From assembly GCF_000691525.1 (NCBI RefSeq), contig NZ_JMDW01000008.1, forward strand, positions 744,001-808,000: a stretch of 64,000 nt of DNA, written 5' to 3'. The position numbers were made by a program, and so were the translations under genes. Origin of the DNA: Mycolicibacterium neoaurum ATCC 25795 (lineage in GTDB: Bacteria > Actinomycetota > Actinomycetes > Mycobacteriales > Mycobacteriaceae). Position 1 is the stretch's first letter. Each line of letters starts with the position of its first letter. The notes beneath the pieces are model-generated. The model had not been told where the DNA came from, searched no databases, and was given only the letters and a program-made list of their open reading frames with translations. Shown here piece after piece: positions 12,395-20,174 of this stretch.

Positions 12395-13240
12395 GTGACC
12401 GAGCTGCTGAGTCTCGTGGGACGCATCGTCGTGGTCTCCGGCGCCGGCGGCGGCGGGATCGGTACGACCGTCACCCGGCTCGCCGCCGAGGCCGGTGCCA
12501 CCGTGATCGCCGTCGGCAGGTCGCGGGAAAACCTCGACACCCATGTCGGCCCGCTGGCTGAGCAGGGGCTCGCGGTACAGCCGGTCGTCGCCGACGCCGC
12601 CACCGACGAGGGCATCGCGACGGTCCTTGAGGCGGCCCGCGCGGCGCAGGGAACCCTCTACGGCCTGGTGAACATCGCCGGCGGTGCGGCCCCGGCGACC
12701 TGGATGCCGGCCACCCGGGTGTCCCGGGCGGACTGGCGGGAGCTGTTCACCGCCAACCTGGAGACCATGTTCTTCATGAGCCAGGCGGTGGCCGCTGAAA
12801 TCCGCGAACAGGGCAACCTCGGCTCGATCGTGTCGGTTTCGTCGATCAGTGGGATGAACACCGCACCGTTCCACATCGCCTACGGCACCGCGAAAGCCGC
12901 CATCGTCGCGGCAACGCGAACGCTGGCCGTCGAGCTGGCCGCCAGTGGTATCCGGGTCAACGCGGTCGCACCGGGGGTCACCGAAACAGCCGCCTCGGCC
13001 ACCTACGTCGACGAGGATCCCGAACGCGATCGCACCGCAATCGCCATGGGTCGCAGGGGAACCCCCGCCGAACAGGCCGGCGCGATCCTGTTCCTGCTCT
13101 CGGATCTGGCGGGATACGTGACCGGACAGACGCTGTTGGTCGACGGTGGACTGAACCTGAAGTGGACCCACCTGGGTGCCGACAACACCTCCCTGTTCCT
13201 CAAGGACGAGAACTTCCGCCGAGCGATCAGTCGGATCTGA
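12395..13240 (+). CDS. SDR family oxidoreductase
   Basis: First gene of the plus operon, 281 residues, GTG start. The glycine-rich loop is slightly unusual, SGAGGGGIG (residues 15-23). The usual NNAG is NIAGG, the catalytic serine is in VSVSSISG, and YGTAK is intact; C-terminal VTGQTLLVDGGLNLKW is typical. A 40-residue C-terminal extension (LFLKDENFRRAISRI) is present. The next gene starts 12 bases downstream after an AAGGACC ribosome site. Function probably oxidation of an alcohol on the ring substrate; inference from the oxygenase neighbours. Confidence 0.9.
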   Translation: MTELLSLVGRIVVVSGAGGGGIGTTVTRLAAEAGATVIAVGRSRENLDTHVGPLAEQGLAVQPVVADAATDEGIATVLEAARAAQGTLYGLVNIAGGAAPATWMPATRVSRADWRELFTANLETMFFMSQAVAAEIREQGNLGSIVSVSSISGMNTAPFHIAYGTAKAAIVAATRTLAVELAASGIRVNAVAPGVTETAASATYVDEDPERDRTAIAMGRRGTPAEQAGAILFLLSDLAGYVTGQTLLVDGGLNLKWTHLGADNTSLFLKDENFRRAISRI

Positions 13241-13252
13241 AAGGACCAGCAC

Positions 13253-14665
13253 GTGACCCATACCGAATCCGACCTCGACGCTGCCATCGAGATCGACGCC
13301 GAACCCGACGATTCGACGGGTGTGATCGCCGAGGACCTGTCTCAGCCGACCACCATCCCGGTGGACGCCTACATCTCACCCGAGTACGCCCGTAACGAGC
13401 GGAACCGGTTGTGGCGCAAAGTCTGGCAGCAGGTCGGCCGGGTCGAGGAGATCCCCGAGATCGGCAGTTACCTCACCTATGACATCCTCGACGACTCCAT
13501 CATCATCGTGCGCACCGGCCCCGAGCAGTTCACCGCGCACCACAACGTGTGCATGCACCGCGGCCGCAGGTTGATCGACAACCCCGACGGCGCCAAGAAC
13601 GCCGTCGGCCGCGCCCGGAAATCGTTCGTCTGCGGATTCCACGGCTGGACATACGGACTCGACGGTGCCTGCACCCACATCCGCGAACAGGACGACTGGC
13701 AGGGCAAACTCACGCCCGCCAACACCCATCTGGCGCCGGTGCAGGTGGACACCTGGGGCGGTTGGTTGTTCGTCAACATGGACCCCGAGGCCGAGTCGCT
13801 GGCCGACTACCTGTTCCCGGCGTCGAAGATCCTGGACCCCTTCGGGTTGGAGAACATGCGCTACAAGTGGCGCAAGTGGTTGTACTTCGACTGCAATTGG
13901 AAGGTCGCGATGGAGGCCTTCAACGAGACCTACCACGTGTTCACCACGCACCCGGAGTTCAACAAGTTCGGTGAGTTCAAGGGCTGGGCCAAGGCGCAGG
14001 GCAAGCACAGCAACATCGGCTACGACGCGCCGAAGGGCATGGACGAGACCAAGTCCAAGATCCGACTCGGCACCGGTGACCCGCGCATCTCGACGGCCGA
14101 GATGCAGGTGTACACCATGGAGGAGACCAACGCGACCACCACGCGGACGCTGGTGGAGGCGGCCAAGCGGCTGGTCGACGAACTGCCCGAGGGCACTCCC
14201 GCCGACCAGGTTCTGCAGCACTGGCTGGCCTCGGCCCGCCGGGACGACGAGGCCCGCGGGGTGATCTGGCCGACCATCCCGCCCGACATCCTCGGGCAGA
14301 GTGGCACCGCCTGGCAGATCTTCCCGAATTTTCAGGTGGGGCAGGGGTTGACCAGCGCGCTGTGCTATTCGGCGCGGCCCGACCCGAGCTATGACCCGAA
14401 CAAGTGCATCTTCGAGGTCGCGGTGTTCGAGTTGTACCCCGAGGGCCAGGCGCCACAGACCGAATGGGCCTACACCCCCAAGGATTCGCCCAACTGGCTC
14501 TCGGTGCTGCCGCAGGACTTCTCGAACATGGCCGCCGTCCAGCAGGGGATGAAGTCGGCCGGCTTCCCGGGCACGCTGCCCAACCCGTACCGCGAGCGCA
14601 GCACCGTCAATCTGCACCATCAACTGGCCAAGTACATGGGCATCGGAGAACCCCAGGATATCTAG
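13253..14665 (+). CDS. Rieske-type ring-hydroxylating oxygenase, alpha subunit
   Basis: Protein of 470 residues. The Rieske [2Fe-2S] ligands are C100-x-H102 and C127-x2-H130 (CMHRGRR ... CGFHGW). The catalytic domain carries the mononuclear-iron motif around EAFNETYHVFTTHPEF with H228 and H233. The GTG start follows a reasonable ribosome site. No beta subunit, ferredoxin or reductase gene is in the operon, so electron transfer must come from elsewhere, as for KshA-type enzymes. It should hydroxylate a cyclic substrate and begin or prepare its oxidation, in a cluster with LLM and Baeyer-Villiger-type monooxygenases. Specific substrate not deducible. Confidence 0.93.
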   Translation: MTHTESDLDAAIEIDAEPDDSTGVIAEDLSQPTTIPVDAYISPEYARNERNRLWRKVWQQVGRVEEIPEIGSYLTYDILDDSIIIVRTGPEQFTAHHNVCMHRGRRLIDNPDGAKNAVGRARKSFVCGFHGWTYGLDGACTHIREQDDWQGKLTPANTHLAPVQVDTWGGWLFVNMDPEAESLADYLFPASKILDPFGLENMRYKWRKWLYFDCNWKVAMEAFNETYHVFTTHPEFNKFGEFKGWAKAQGKHSNIGYDAPKGMDETKSKIRLGTGDPRISTAEMQVYTMEETNATTTRTLVEAAKRLVDELPEGTPADQVLQHWLASARRDDEARGVIWPTIPPDILGQSGTAWQIFPNFQVGQGLTSALCYSARPDPSYDPNKCIFEVAVFELYPEGQAPQTEWAYTPKDSPNWLSVLPQDFSNMAAVQQGMKSAGFPGTLPNPYRERSTVNLHHQLAKYMGIGEPQDI

Positions 14666-14713
14666 CGATGTGTGGAGCCGTGCTTCCGCAGATCCCGAGC
14701 AAGGAGACATAAT

Positions 14714-15892
14714 ATGAAGGTCAATCTCGGTACCGGTGCGCAGAACTCGCGTGACTGGGAGCGGGTGATGGCGGGTGATTTCAGCACCCCGCCGGTGACC
14801 CCGGACCACGAGTGTGTGCAGGCCGCGCTGGCGTTGGGTGATCTCGCCGAGCCGCTGGGTTTCGACGGCATCTGGTTCCCCGAACACCAGGGAACGCCGT
14901 ATGGCATGACACCCAACCCGATCCAGGCGCTGACGTACTTCGCCGGACGTACCGAGCGGGTCAGCCTGGGCACGTTCGTCGCGGTGGCGCCGTGGTGGAA
15001 CCCGGTGCGACTGGCACATCAGATCGCCTACCTCGACATCGTCTCCAACGGCCGGTACAACACCATCGGCATCGGACGAGGGGTGTCCAAGAGCGAGTTC
15101 GACGCCGTCGGCGTGCCGCGCGAGCAGAGCCGGCAGCGTTTCAACGAAACCCTCGACGTGCTGGAGCTGGCGTTCAGTGGGGAGCGCTTCTCCTATGACG
15201 GTGAGATCTTCACGTTCCCGGAGATGTCGCTGCGTCCCGAACCGATCAGCAAGGACCTGTTCTCCCGCATCTACAGCTCATCGTCGACGGCCGAGTCGCT
15301 GGAGATCCTGTCGCGGCGCGGCATGGTCCCGCTGTTCGTCGGCAACAAGCCGATCTGGGACGCCGGTGAAGAGGTCCGCAAGGTCAACACCTTCCGCGCC
15401 GAGGAGGGCTTCGAGCCCTGTCAGCCCAAGAACGTGATGTTCATGTACTGCACGGCCAAGGAGGACGAGAAGCTCGCCGCGCTGACCGAGGAGTGGATCT
15501 GGACGGCCAACCGTGATGTCAACGTGCACTACGGTTTTGCCGATGCCTCCAATTTCCGCGGGGTCAAGGGATATGAGGCCTACGCCGCCCGGGAGGCGAC
15601 CGCCACCGCGGTGCTGGCATCACAGGTCGGCGACCAGAAGAAGGGCGGCCCGCCCGGATACCACGCGTCCAACCTGCTGATCGGCACGCCGGAGGTGGTG
15701 TTCGAGAAGCTCAAGGCCGCCCAGGAGGCGTGCTCGTTCTCCGAGGTGACCATCGTGCCGCAGTTCGGCACCATGCCCTACGAGGACGCTTTTGCGAGCA
15801 CCCGGCTGTTCGCACAGGAAGTGCTGCCCGCGGTGCACGAGATGACCGCCCCGCTGCATCCGGCGGCATTGCCGGAGAACGCCACCGTATGA
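14714..15892 (+). CDS. Luciferase-like (LLM) flavin-dependent monooxygenase
   Basis: Bacterial-luciferase-like TIM-barrel enzyme of 392 residues. Typical segments are GFDGIWFPEHQ, RTERVSLGTFVAVAPWWNPV, LAHQIAYLDIVSNGRYN, IGIGRGVSKSEFDA and a C-terminal LLIGTPEVVFEKLKAAQ. The ATG at 14714 has AAGGAG seven bases upstream; an upstream in-frame ATG lacks this. Its stop overlaps the next start (ATGA). FMN or F420 could be the cofactor, and enzymes of this type in terpenoid clusters can act as type II Baeyer-Villiger or hydroxylating monooxygenases with a partner flavin reductase (none seen here). Confidence 0.9.
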   Translation: MKVNLGTGAQNSRDWERVMAGDFSTPPVTPDHECVQAALALGDLAEPLGFDGIWFPEHQGTPYGMTPNPIQALTYFAGRTERVSLGTFVAVAPWWNPVRLAHQIAYLDIVSNGRYNTIGIGRGVSKSEFDAVGVPREQSRQRFNETLDVLELAFSGERFSYDGEIFTFPEMSLRPEPISKDLFSRIYSSSSTAESLEILSRRGMVPLFVGNKPIWDAGEEVRKVNTFRAEEGFEPCQPKNVMFMYCTAKEDEKLAALTEEWIWTANRDVNVHYGFADASNFRGVKGYEAYAAREATATAVLASQVGDQKKGGPPGYHASNLLIGTPEVVFEKLKAAQEACSFSEVTIVPQFGTMPYEDAFASTRLFAQEVLPAVHEMTAPLHPAALPENATV

Positions 15893-17745
15893 CGACGCCG
15901 GAGACCTCATGCGAGCCGACCGACACCCCGACCGATATCGACATCCCGGCTCTGCGTGAGAAATACGCCGCGGAGCGGGCGAAGCGGCTGCGTCCCGACG
16001 GCGGCGACCAGTACCTGGAACTCGAAGGGGAGTATGCCGAGTTCGCCGAGGTGGACCCCTACACCACCGTGACCGGGCGGGACCCGGTCATCGAGGACGT
16101 CGACGTCGTGATCCTCGGCGGCGGGTTCGCCGGGTTGTTGGCCGGCGCATACCTGAAGAAGGCCGGTGTTGAGGGAATCCGCGTCATCGAGATGGCCGGT
16201 GACTTCGGCGGGGTCTGGTACTGGAACCGGTTCCCCGGGATCCAGTGCGATAACGATGCCTACTGCTACATTCCGCTGCTCGAAGAGCTCGACTTCATGC
16301 CGAGCAAGAAGTTCGCCGACGGTGCCGAGATCTTTGAGCACTGCCGCAACATCGGAAAGCATTTCGGCCTGTACGACGGTGCGCTGTTCTCCACCCAGGT
16401 GCGCGAACTTCGTTGGCAGGACGGGGTGCAGCGCTGGCAGATCAGCACCGACCGCGGGGACGAGATCCGGGCCCGATTCGTTGTGATGGCCCAGGGCTCC
16501 TACAACCGGCCCAAGCTGCCCGGTATCCCCGGTATCAAGGACTTCCGGGCTGCCGGCGGGCACGTCTTCCACTCGGCGCGCTGGGATTACGACTACACCG
16601 GCGGGAGCGCCGACGGCGGTTTGCGCAAGCTCGCCGACAAGCGCGTCGCACTGGTCGGCACCGGAGCGACCGGTGTCCAGCTGGTGCCGCATCTGGGCCG
16701 TGATGCCGAGCAGCTCTTGGTGTTCCAGCGCACCCCGTCCTCGGTCGACGCGCGCAGTAACACCCCGACCGACCCGGACTGGGCAGCCACCCTGCAGCCG
16801 GGGTGGCAGGAAGAGCGCAAGCGCAACTTCCACAACTGGTCCCCGTTCGTCGGTGTGGTGTTCGGAGAACCGGATCTGGTGTGTGATTTCTGGACCGAAC
16901 TCGGCCGCAACCTGACCGCGCGGATCGCCGGCAGCGAGGATCCGACGTCGGTCGGCATCGACCAGATCATGGCCTTCCGCGAGGAAGAGGACTACAAGAT
17001 CATGGAGCGGCTGCGCCGCCGGGTGGCCGAGATCGTCGACGACCCGGCCACCGCCGAGGCCCTGAAACCGTACTACCGCTTCATGTGCAAGCGGCCAACG
17101 TCCAGTGAGCACTACCTGGCGACCTTCAACCGGCCCAACGTGACGTTGATCGACGTGTCGGCGTGCAAAGGTGTCGAACGGCTCACCGAGAACGGCATAG
17201 TCGCCGACGGCCTCGAATACGAGGTGGACTGCGTGATCTTCGCCAGTGGCTTCGAGATCTCCACCGAGATCCACCGGCGCTTCGCCATCGACGCGATCAC
17301 CGGCCGGGACGGGCTGTCCCTGTTCGATCACTGGCGCGACGACTACAAGACGCTGCACGGCATGACCAGCCGCGGGTTTCCCAATCAGTTCTTCATGGGA
17401 TTCATCCAGGGTGGGGTGTCTGCGAACACCACCGCGATGTTCGAGCAACAGGCGAAGCACATCGCCTACATCATCGCCGAGGCGCAGAACCGCGGTGCGA
17501 CGACGGTGGAACCGAGCCAGGAGGGACAGGACGCCTGGGTGTCCACCGTCCGTGAATTGTCGATCGACAACTCCGCCTTCGAACTGTCCTGCACGCCGGG
17601 CTACTACAACAACGAGGGGCGCGGCGGCGCGGTGCGCAACGGTGCCTTCCTCGGTGAGTTCTATTCGCCCGGGTTCTACGCCTTCGACGATCTGATCGCC
17701 GACTGGCGGACCAACGGTGACCTCGCGGGGTTGGAGCTCTCTTGA
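15889..17745 (+). CDS. FAD-dependent Baeyer-Villiger-type monooxygenase
   Basis: Class B flavoprotein monooxygenase, 618 residues. First Rossmann motif GGGFAG at residues 77-82, FGGVWYWNRFPG and CDNDAYCYIPL typical of cyclohexanone/phenylacetone monooxygenase types, NADPH Rossmann motif GTGATG at 257-262. The Baeyer-Villiger fingerprint between F219 and W232 reads F-x5-G-x3-H-x3-W in the region RAAGGHVFHSARW, one or two residues longer than the canonical F-x-G-x3-H-x3-W at its start. The ATG overlaps the LLM stop as ATGA. It should insert oxygen into a ketone to give an ester or lactone. Substrate unknown. Confidence 0.9.
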   Translation: MTTPETSCEPTDTPTDIDIPALREKYAAERAKRLRPDGGDQYLELEGEYAEFAEVDPYTTVTGRDPVIEDVDVVILGGGFAGLLAGAYLKKAGVEGIRVIEMAGDFGGVWYWNRFPGIQCDNDAYCYIPLLEELDFMPSKKFADGAEIFEHCRNIGKHFGLYDGALFSTQVRELRWQDGVQRWQISTDRGDEIRARFVVMAQGSYNRPKLPGIPGIKDFRAAGGHVFHSARWDYDYTGGSADGGLRKLADKRVALVGTGATGVQLVPHLGRDAEQLLVFQRTPSSVDARSNTPTDPDWAATLQPGWQEERKRNFHNWSPFVGVVFGEPDLVCDFWTELGRNLTARIAGSEDPTSVGIDQIMAFREEEDYKIMERLRRRVAEIVDDPATAEALKPYYRFMCKRPTSSEHYLATFNRPNVTLIDVSACKGVERLTENGIVADGLEYEVDCVIFASGFEISTEIHRRFAIDAITGRDGLSLFDHWRDDYKTLHGMTSRGFPNQFFMGFIQGGVSANTTAMFEQQAKHIAYIIAEAQNRGATTVEPSQEGQDAWVSTVRELSIDNSAFELSCTPGYYNNEGRGGAVRNGAFLGEFYSPGFYAFDDLIADWRTNGDLAGLELS

Positions 17746-18668
17746 GCGCTGCCCTCAGATTCGATGACCGGGTGGCCGTCATCACCGGTGGCGGTCGGGG
17801 GTTGGGGCGTGAGTACGCGTTGCTGTTGGCATCCCGGGGCGCGAAGGTCGTGGTCAACGATCCCGGTGGCAGCCTGAGCGGGGACGGCAACGACGCCGCT
17901 CCCGCACAGCAGGTCGCCGACGAGATCACCGCCGCCGGGGGAGTGGCGGTGGCCAACACCGATTCGGTGGCGACCCCCGAGGGCGGCCGCGCGATCATCG
18001 ATGCCGCAGTATCGGCGTTCGGTCGGGTCGACATCCTGATCCACAATGCCGGCACCGTTCGCCGCGGTTCGCTGCGCGAGTTGAGCTACCAGGACTTCGA
18101 CGCCGTGCTCGATGTGCATCTTCGGGGCGGTTTCCACGTCGTCCGCCCGGCATTTCCGCTGATGTGCGACAACGGGTTCGGTCGGATCGTGCTGACGTCG
18201 TCGATCGGCGGGTTGTACGGAAACCACAACGTGGCCAACTACGGGGTGGCGAAGGCGGGACTGATCGGGCTGTCCAATGTGGCCGCTCTTGAGGGTGCGG
18301 CGCATAATGTGACGTGCAATGTTGTGGTTCCCAGCGCGGTCACTCGAATGGCCGAAGGTATCGACACCTCGGCCTACCCGCCGATGGGGCCGGAGCTGGT
18401 GGCACCGACTGTGGCCTGGCTCTCCCACGAGAGTTGTTCGGTGACAGGGGAGATGTTGGTCGCCATCGGGGGCCGGGTGGCCCGCGCGTTCATCGCCGAG
18501 ACGGCGGGGGTGTACCGCCCGACCTGGTCGGTCGAGGATGTGGCGGCGAACATCGATGTGATCCGCGACGATACTGTGCCGCTGGTATTCCCGCCCGTGC
18601 CCGACGGTCACACCGACCACATCAGGTATTCATTCGCCATGGCATCCCAAGGCGCTCAACATGAGTGA
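17742..18668 (+). CDS. SDR family oxidoreductase (MFE-2/multifunctional type)
   Basis: Protein of 308 residues starting at TTG, which overlaps the preceding stop as TTGA. The motif GGGRGLGREYA followed by VVVNDPGG is the pattern of the peroxisomal multifunctional-enzyme-2-type SDRs. HNAG (LIHNAGTVRRG), the catalytic serine in LTSSIGG, and YGVAKAG are present. The C-terminal 50 residues extend past the usual SDR core. Its stop overlaps the downstream CoA-transferase start by eight bases. A 3-hydroxyacyl-CoA dehydrogenase-like or similar alcohol oxidation is plausible. Confidence 0.9.
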   Translation: MSAALRFDDRVAVITGGGRGLGREYALLLASRGAKVVVNDPGGSLSGDGNDAAPAQQVADEITAAGGVAVANTDSVATPEGGRAIIDAAVSAFGRVDILIHNAGTVRRGSLRELSYQDFDAVLDVHLRGGFHVVRPAFPLMCDNGFGRIVLTSSIGGLYGNHNVANYGVAKAGLIGLSNVAALEGAAHNVTCNVVVPSAVTRMAEGIDTSAYPPMGPELVAPTVAWLSHESCSVTGEMLVAIGGRVARAFIAETAGVYRPTWSVEDVAANIDVIRDDTVPLVFPPVPDGHTDHIRYSFAMASQGAQHE

Positions 18669-19815
18669 CCGCAATGGGGCATTGGACGGGGTGCGTGTCA
18701 TCGATGTGACGTCGGTGGTGATGGGCCCCTACTGCACCCAGATCATGGCCGACATGGGCGCCGACGTCATCAAGATCGAGCCGCCCGAGGGTGATATCAC
18801 CCGCAACGTGGCGGTGGGTCCGTCCCCCGGCATGAACGGTGTCTTCGTCAACGTGAACCGCGGCAAGCGCAGCGTGGTGCTCGATCTGCGTTCCGAGGAG
18901 GGTGTGGCGGCGCTGCGAGCACTCATCGCGACGGCGGATGTGTTCATCCATTCCATGCGGGCAAAGGCGATCGCCCGGCTCGGGTTCGACTACGCTGCGG
19001 TGTCGGCGATCAATCCGAACATCATCTACACCAACTGCTATGGCTACAGCCGACGCGGGCCCGATGCCGACCGTCCGGCGTATGACGACACCATCCAGGC
19101 CGAATGCGGGCTGCCGGCAGTGCAACGTCAATTGACCGGCGATGCAACGTATGTCGCGACGATCATGGCGGACAAGGTCACCGGTCTCACCGCGCTGTAC
19201 GCCACCATGATGGCGCTGTTCCACCGGGAGCGCACCGGAGAGGGGCAGGAGGTAGAGGTCAGCATGTTCGAGACCATGGCCTCCTTCATGCTGGTCGAAC
19301 ATGCCAACGGCGCCATGTTCGACCCCCCGCTCGGGCCGGCGGTATATCCGCGCACGGTGGCGCCGAATCGGCGGCCCTACGCCACCAAGGACGGGCACGT
19401 CGCCGCGCTGATCTACAACGACAAGCACTGGAAGGCGTTCATCGACGCGGTGCGGCCGGCCTGGGACACCCCGGAGTACGCGACGTTGGCGTTGCGTGCC
19501 AAGCAGATCGACACGGTGTACGGGTTGGTGGCGCAGACCATGCTGGAGCGCACCACCGCGGAGTGGTTGGCGCTGTTCGCCGAACTGGAGATCCCGGCGA
19601 CGCCGATCAACAGCCTCGATGCGCTGTTCGATTCGCCGCAACTCAACGCCGTCGGCTTGTTCGAGACGGTGCAGACGCCGGACGGCCCGGTGCGATTCCC
19701 CGGCGTGCCGACCTGGTTCTCGCGGACGCCGGGCCGTGTTCGTGGGCCGGCGCCGCGGTTGGGGGCCGATACCGATGCGGTGCTCGGGGAGTTGCAGGCC
19801 GACCTTCGGCGCTGA
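18661..19815 (+). CDS. CaiB/BaiF family (class III) CoA-transferase
   Basis: Protein of 384 residues with the interlocked-ring family III fold. Recognisable are GVRVIDVTSVVMGPYCTQ, ADMGADVIKIEPPEGD, NRGKRSVVLDLRS, the candidate catalytic aspartate D171 in MADKVTGL (equivalent position to D169 of formyl-CoA transferase), and GQEVEVSMFETM. It moves CoA from one acyl-CoA to another acid. As last gene of the plus operon it complements the two ligases of the minus operon in activating ring-cleavage acids. Specific donor and acceptor unknown. Confidence 0.92.
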   Translation: MSDRNGALDGVRVIDVTSVVMGPYCTQIMADMGADVIKIEPPEGDITRNVAVGPSPGMNGVFVNVNRGKRSVVLDLRSEEGVAALRALIATADVFIHSMRAKAIARLGFDYAAVSAINPNIIYTNCYGYSRRGPDADRPAYDDTIQAECGLPAVQRQLTGDATYVATIMADKVTGLTALYATMMALFHRERTGEGQEVEVSMFETMASFMLVEHANGAMFDPPLGPAVYPRTVAPNRRPYATKDGHVAALIYNDKHWKAFIDAVRPAWDTPEYATLALRAKQIDTVYGLVAQTMLERTTAEWLALFAELEIPATPINSLDALFDSPQLNAVGLFETVQTPDGPVRFPGVPTWFSRTPGRVRGPAPRLGADTDAVLGELQADLRR

Positions 19816-20001
19816 GAGGACACGCGGCTTGGTCTCGTTGCTCAACCTCAGCAGGTGCGAATTCCGTCCGGGAACAGTTCGAGTCGATCGTGGTCCGGCA
19901 CAGCCTCGATTAAAGGGGTCGGCCCTGGCTGACCACAAGACGGTGGTGGGCCGACGCGCGCATTTTCGATGAGTCAACCCAGGAAGGGCTTGCGCAGTTA
20001 T

Positions 20002-20017
20002 TCGAACACGTGTACGA
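20002..20017. promoter_or_regulatory. LexA-type SOS box 1
   Basis: TCGAACACGTGTACGA matches the mycobacterial LexA consensus TCGAAC-N4-GTTCGA at 11 of 12 specified positions. It is upstream of a DUF222/HNH gene; several M. tuberculosis 13E12-family genes are known to carry LexA sites. Damage-inducible expression is inferred. Confidence 0.7.
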
Positions 20018-20033
20018 TAGAACACAAGTTCGA
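20018..20033. promoter_or_regulatory. LexA-type SOS box 2, abutting box 1
   Basis: TAGAACACAAGTTCGA matches TCGAAC-N4-GTTCGA at 11 of 12 specified positions and begins on the base after box 1, so two 16-base sites lie head to tail in the same 32 bases. This spacing could allow two LexA dimers to bind side by side. Confidence 0.6.
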
Positions 20034-20174
20034 ATGCAGCATAGCTCCCGATCTCCACCCGGTGAGCGCCAGACCGTGGCCCCGGTCGCGGCGAGGTTGC
20101 CCTGGTCCTGCGGGATCAGGGATGTGTTGCCTCATCGTGCCCTCGGGCACCGAGTGTGAAAGCCGGTATCCACT

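Larger units (their letters stand above)
19816..20174. other. Intergenic region upstream of the 13E12-type gene
   Basis: A 359-base gap with no convincing gene. It holds two abutting LexA-like boxes at 20002 and 20018, and a GAACAGTTC palindrome near 19870. Between the boxes and the ATG at 20175 there are about 140 bases with stops in the coding frame (TGA at 20157), which supports the 20175 start. No clear intrinsic terminator for the CoA-transferase gene was seen. Confidence 0.6.

Noticed and set aside
12017-13261. Minus-strand 414-codon frame across the divergent gap
   Set aside because: It is antisense to the SDR gene at 12395 and crosses the regulatory gap; no domain and no start signal.
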